NCBI RefSeq assembly: GCF_016097555.1
Contig: NC_054702.1
Coordinates: forward strand, 111,982,171 to 112,046,170
Length of the DNA stretch: 64,000 nt
Source of the DNA: Gigantopelta aegis
Taxonomy: Eukaryota; Mollusca; Gastropoda; Neomphalida; Peltospiridae
Direction of reading: 5' to 3'
Shown in pieces: positions 60,912-64,000 of the stretch; positions within the stretch are counted from its first letter, which is position 1; each line of letters begins with the position of its first letter. A model generated the notes under the pieces. It saw nothing but the letters and a program-made list of their open reading frames with translations. It ran no database searches and was not told where the DNA came from. The position numbers and the translations under genes are program-made.

Positions 60912-61518
60912 GACTAGAGCTGGGCAGTATACCATATATATCGTTCGTTATCAGTATCATGTCAATACCGATTTACCATACCAAGCAAATTTCAAAATAC
61001 TGAAATTTTGGTATCGAAAAATGTTTCATGCAATTTAGTAAAGCACTAACAATATATCTAACGAACGCAAAATGGGTTGGGTATAAATCAGACAAGAGCC
61101 TTGTGTCTGGAATTTAATTTTATTTAGATGAAATTAGTGGGTGAGACTTAACTCAGGCATGCATTTAAAGCCGAGTATGTATAACCAAAATACTGCTTCA
61201 TATCCATGGACGTAGAGCTCTAGGAGTTTTTGTTTACGGGGGGGGGGGGGGGGGGGGGGGCACTGAGTAGTTAATAGTCTAAAACTCCTTAAACAGTTAA
61301 GAAGAGAATTTTCTTTAAGTTTCTATGCTTTCCGGATTATTAGCTGGGGGGGGGCAACTACCCCCCCTTGACACACACACACACACACACCCCCCAGCTA
61401 CGGCCCTGATATCAGTATCGGTATTGTGTCAATACTGAATACTGTACCAATACTGAAGTAAATCACTCCCAAAATACTGATACCGAACCTCAACTTTCAA
61501 TACCGCCCAGCTCTATAT
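60912..61518. mobile_element. MITE with AGAGCTGGGC ends and a G-rich insertion
   Basis: Left AGAGCTGGGCAGTATACC and right (reversed) AGAGCTGGGCGGTATTG, with internal 'tatcggtattgtgtcaatac'-type blocks mirrored in both halves. A separate G-rich piece (about 61205-61410, with runs of G and C and 'cagctacggccctg') sits in the middle, probably a second insertion. The ends suggest a hAT-like family, but the 8-bp flanks are not identical. Confidence 0.65.
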
Positions 61519-61734
61519 AATCAATAAAAACAACAGGTGCATGTGCAGACATTTTAGCTGGCAAGCAAAGTTTATAGGGGTTGGGGTAGTCATGCTCACC
61601 CCAAAAATAAAATTTAACAAAAATTAAATTTACTTGAGCAGTCTGAACCCCTGCAACCCTATCCCCTGTACACCTGAGTAACTGTTTTATAATTTAACAT
61701 TTTGGCCATTTTGAAGTGCGATAGTACTAATTTT

Positions 61735-61925
61735 GACAGGGCAGGATGTAGATCTGTGGTACAGCAATCGCCTATCATGTGATGAGTTTTAGGATGATCA
61801 CCTTCTATATTTCCCCATTCCAATGAGTGCACCACGACAGTCAAGTATCATCAACAGTCATATATCATCCTGCCCATGGGGAAGTGCATCCAAAAGATTC
61901 CTTGTTAAAGTTGTTGCTTCATTAC
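61735..61925 (+). mobile_element. Old degenerate SINE
   Basis: Retains 'aatgagtgcaccacgac', 'tcctgcccatgggg' and 'gtgcatccaaaagattcctt', recognisable against the other SINE bodies but diverged. Head and tail unclear. Confidence 0.55.
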
Positions 61926-63177
61926 CTGATTTGTATTTAATAACTATAAGTAGCTTATGATGTAACACTAAGGTCAATGACAGTCACTTTTTGCACCCTT
62001 GTTTTGGCTTCGTACATAGTAAATAAAACATATCCAACGGTAATTTTTGGATATGATATATTTGACAAAAGGTACTTTTTATTTCTTTCATCTTTTGAAA
62101 CTTAAAATTAATATTTTGTCCAGAATTATGAAAAATAACAAAATATCAACCTGTAAACAACATTGTCCGCTTGTTATAGAAATTTGACAGGGTTAGTAGA
62201 CCAGTTTTTATTTTAATGTGGCGAAGCATTGTAATAATATAGCTAATTTTGAATTTGAAGGATGTCAGTATTCCAATGACATCACTTTGAATCGCCTTAC
62301 AATAACCATACACTGGGTACATGACATTTCCGTTTTAAGAATGCTGGAAATATTCCAATGCAAACTTGCTATTGAAATTTTTTTGTTTGAACATTACTAA
62401 TGCATCTGAATGTTTGAAGAAAATCTTGTGATTAAAAAATTGTACCTTTTACGAAATATGGATTTCAAGTGAAATTACAAATCCATTCTAGTAAAAAAAA
62501 GTGAAACACCCTACGATAAACAGGAAAAAGTGTGACGTTTCTAACTGCGTTCAGGCGCATGCATTTGCAAAAAGTATCGTAATGCGCATGTGCAGTTCGT
62601 CATTTTCCATTTTTAAGACAACTACATGAAAAAATATATGTTTCTTAATTATGCACAGTTGCTGAACACTTAATTTATTTTTTAAAATTTAAAGGAAAAA
62701 TTCAATCTGTCAAGCGTTCTGGTCCGGTCCGCGTTTTATCAACACACATAGCTCACACTTGATGTCAATACTGATAGGCATTACGTTCATACCTGCGAAT
62801 AGTTTGTAAAATATAAAAAAAAATAATGAATTGATTCTAAATTAATAAAATTTATATACTCAAAATTATTTACAACTGTTATGAATGGATTATGAATACT
62901 ATTCACTACAATAGAGGCACAAAAATGTAGCATACCGTTTGCAGATCGAATATAATAATTGAAAACAAATTCTAACAACAGGGGTCTTAAAAATCGTAAA
63001 AATTTAATTCTTTGGCCTTGTTGATCATCTGGCATGTGTGAGGTTATGTGACACACACCGAATGTTAATTCATCTTTCTCCATTTTAAGTCAATTTCTAC
63101 GAATCATGTGGACCCAATATCGGTAATTTTAAGGAATAAACAAAAACGACTTAGTAAAATTAATCATCATAAATTAA
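61926..63177. other. Gene-free stretch upstream of TMEM9
   Basis: The region where the missing TMEM9 first exon might lie. I checked minus-strand ATG plus hydrophobic stretches (for example near 62608 and 63083) and found none with a usable donor. Confidence 0.35.
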
Positions 63178-63970
63178 AGGGACACACCCTAGTTACGGCT
63201 AGTTGTTAACCATTATGGCATTGTTTTTCGCTATTAAACCCATTTTTTTACAAATAAAATTGCACTTTACTAACAGTTTATTATTTAGAATATACATTTC
63301 CATTCACCTGAAGTGTTTTTTGGTAATCCTGGTAATCCTGGTGTTTGTAATACCACAAAATGCATTTTTCGTATTTCTGAAAAACGGACGCACGTTTGAG
63401 AAAAAACCGTTGAGCAGACAAGGTCTAATCTATTTTTAGACAGGATATTTCAGTTTCAATGTCACAGACGTTGGTATACCACGTGACCGTTATCATTTTG
63501 GTTCGGTTTGTTTTCTCGTGCACGGTTCGCGCAATCAACATCCAATTTGTTGTTGTTTATTTGTGAGATTTTTCTTCACAGTTCGTGAACATTTTCAGTA
63601 ACAATAAAGTTCAGACAAGTAAGTATAACCAAATAATTTTGCTACGTCCTACGATATCTGGAGAGGGGATACAACAGAACAGGACAGTTGGAACATGTCC
63701 AGGAGAGGTGAAAAGAACGCATCCCAAGTTTGTGAAATTTGTCGTGACGTAGGCATTGTTGTGCTTCGAGCGACGTCTACCGGTGACATCAGAATACAAA
63801 CTTTCAAAATTATTTCAAGCAATTGGGACATAGGGATTCCCATGGTATTTATCGATATAAAACCTGCTTTTTCATTCCATTTGATAAAAACGTGATCTAA
63901 GTGTGATACAGGTTTGTAGATTAACCAAATTATAATTTATTTTCGCTGGATGGAACTAGGGTGTGCGGCT
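63178..63970. mobile_element. TTAA-flanked non-autonomous element (793 bp)
   Basis: TTAA at 63174-63177 and 63971-63974. Terminal repeats AGGGACACACCCTAGTTAC and, reversed, AGCCGCACACCCTAGTTCC. Kolobok/piggyBac-type target. A 66-aa open frame (63695-63895, MSRRGEKNASQVCEICRDVG) inside has no family I recognise. Confidence 0.72.
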
Positions 63971-64000
63971 TTAATGGTTTTAGGGATTTGTAAAGTTTCG

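Noticed and set aside
62787-63083. 98-aa minus ORF as TMEM9 first exon
   Set aside because: No signal-peptide character and no donor in the needed phase.

Overview
This is a 64 kb piece of animal nuclear DNA, AT-rich and intron-rich, most likely from a mollusc and probably a gastropod. The organism call is inference. It rests on tRNA-headed SINE copies with (TTTC)n tails of a type I associate with molluscan genomes, and on TTAA-flanked short elements of molluscan style. I see three host genes. All were rebuilt exon by exon from GT/AG junctions whose phases agree.

Genes. (1) ATP5PB, subunit b of the mitochondrial ATP synthase, minus strand, 757-7610, eight coding exons, 256 aa predicted. (2) A JIP1/APLIP1-type JNK-interacting scaffold (MAPK8IP1 family), plus strand, 20375-44914, eleven coding exons, 511 aa, with the FRLAHDIS N-terminal motif, a candidate JNK-docking site, an SH3 domain, a PTB domain and a Y-acidic kinesin-light-chain tail. 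(3) TMEM9, minus strand, 53506-59402, four coding exons found; the signal-peptide exon was not found. The genes have unrelated roles and are neighbours, not an operon. JIP1 and TMEM9 converge.

Mobile DNA. A 1.2 kb Tc1-like copy sits 7 nt inside an ATP5PB intron. A pogo-like element (7726-11860) begins about 115 nt upstream of the ATP5PB start codon and has a second, Tigger-like pogo element nested in it (8306-10709). A hAT-type non-autonomous element is intact at 12496-13812 with an 8-bp target duplication. A truncated second copy (30538-32154) carries a nested 943-bp fold-back element that encloses a RecQ-like helicase fragment. Several SINEs, palindromic MITEs and two TTAA-flanked elements fill introns and intergenic DNA. 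I saw no retroviral or LTR-type element.

Tandem repeats. Minisatellites make up roughly 12 kb. The most striking pattern is in JIP1. Five arrays (54, 77/78, 39, 100 and about 56 bp units) each start at an exon edge, and each unit copies the end of that exon together with its splice site. The gene therefore carries long rows of duplicated 5' or 3' splice sites. Two arrays (exon 4 acceptor, exon 5 donor) have units divisible by three next to the exon, so alternative site use could add repeats in frame. This is the observation I rate highest.
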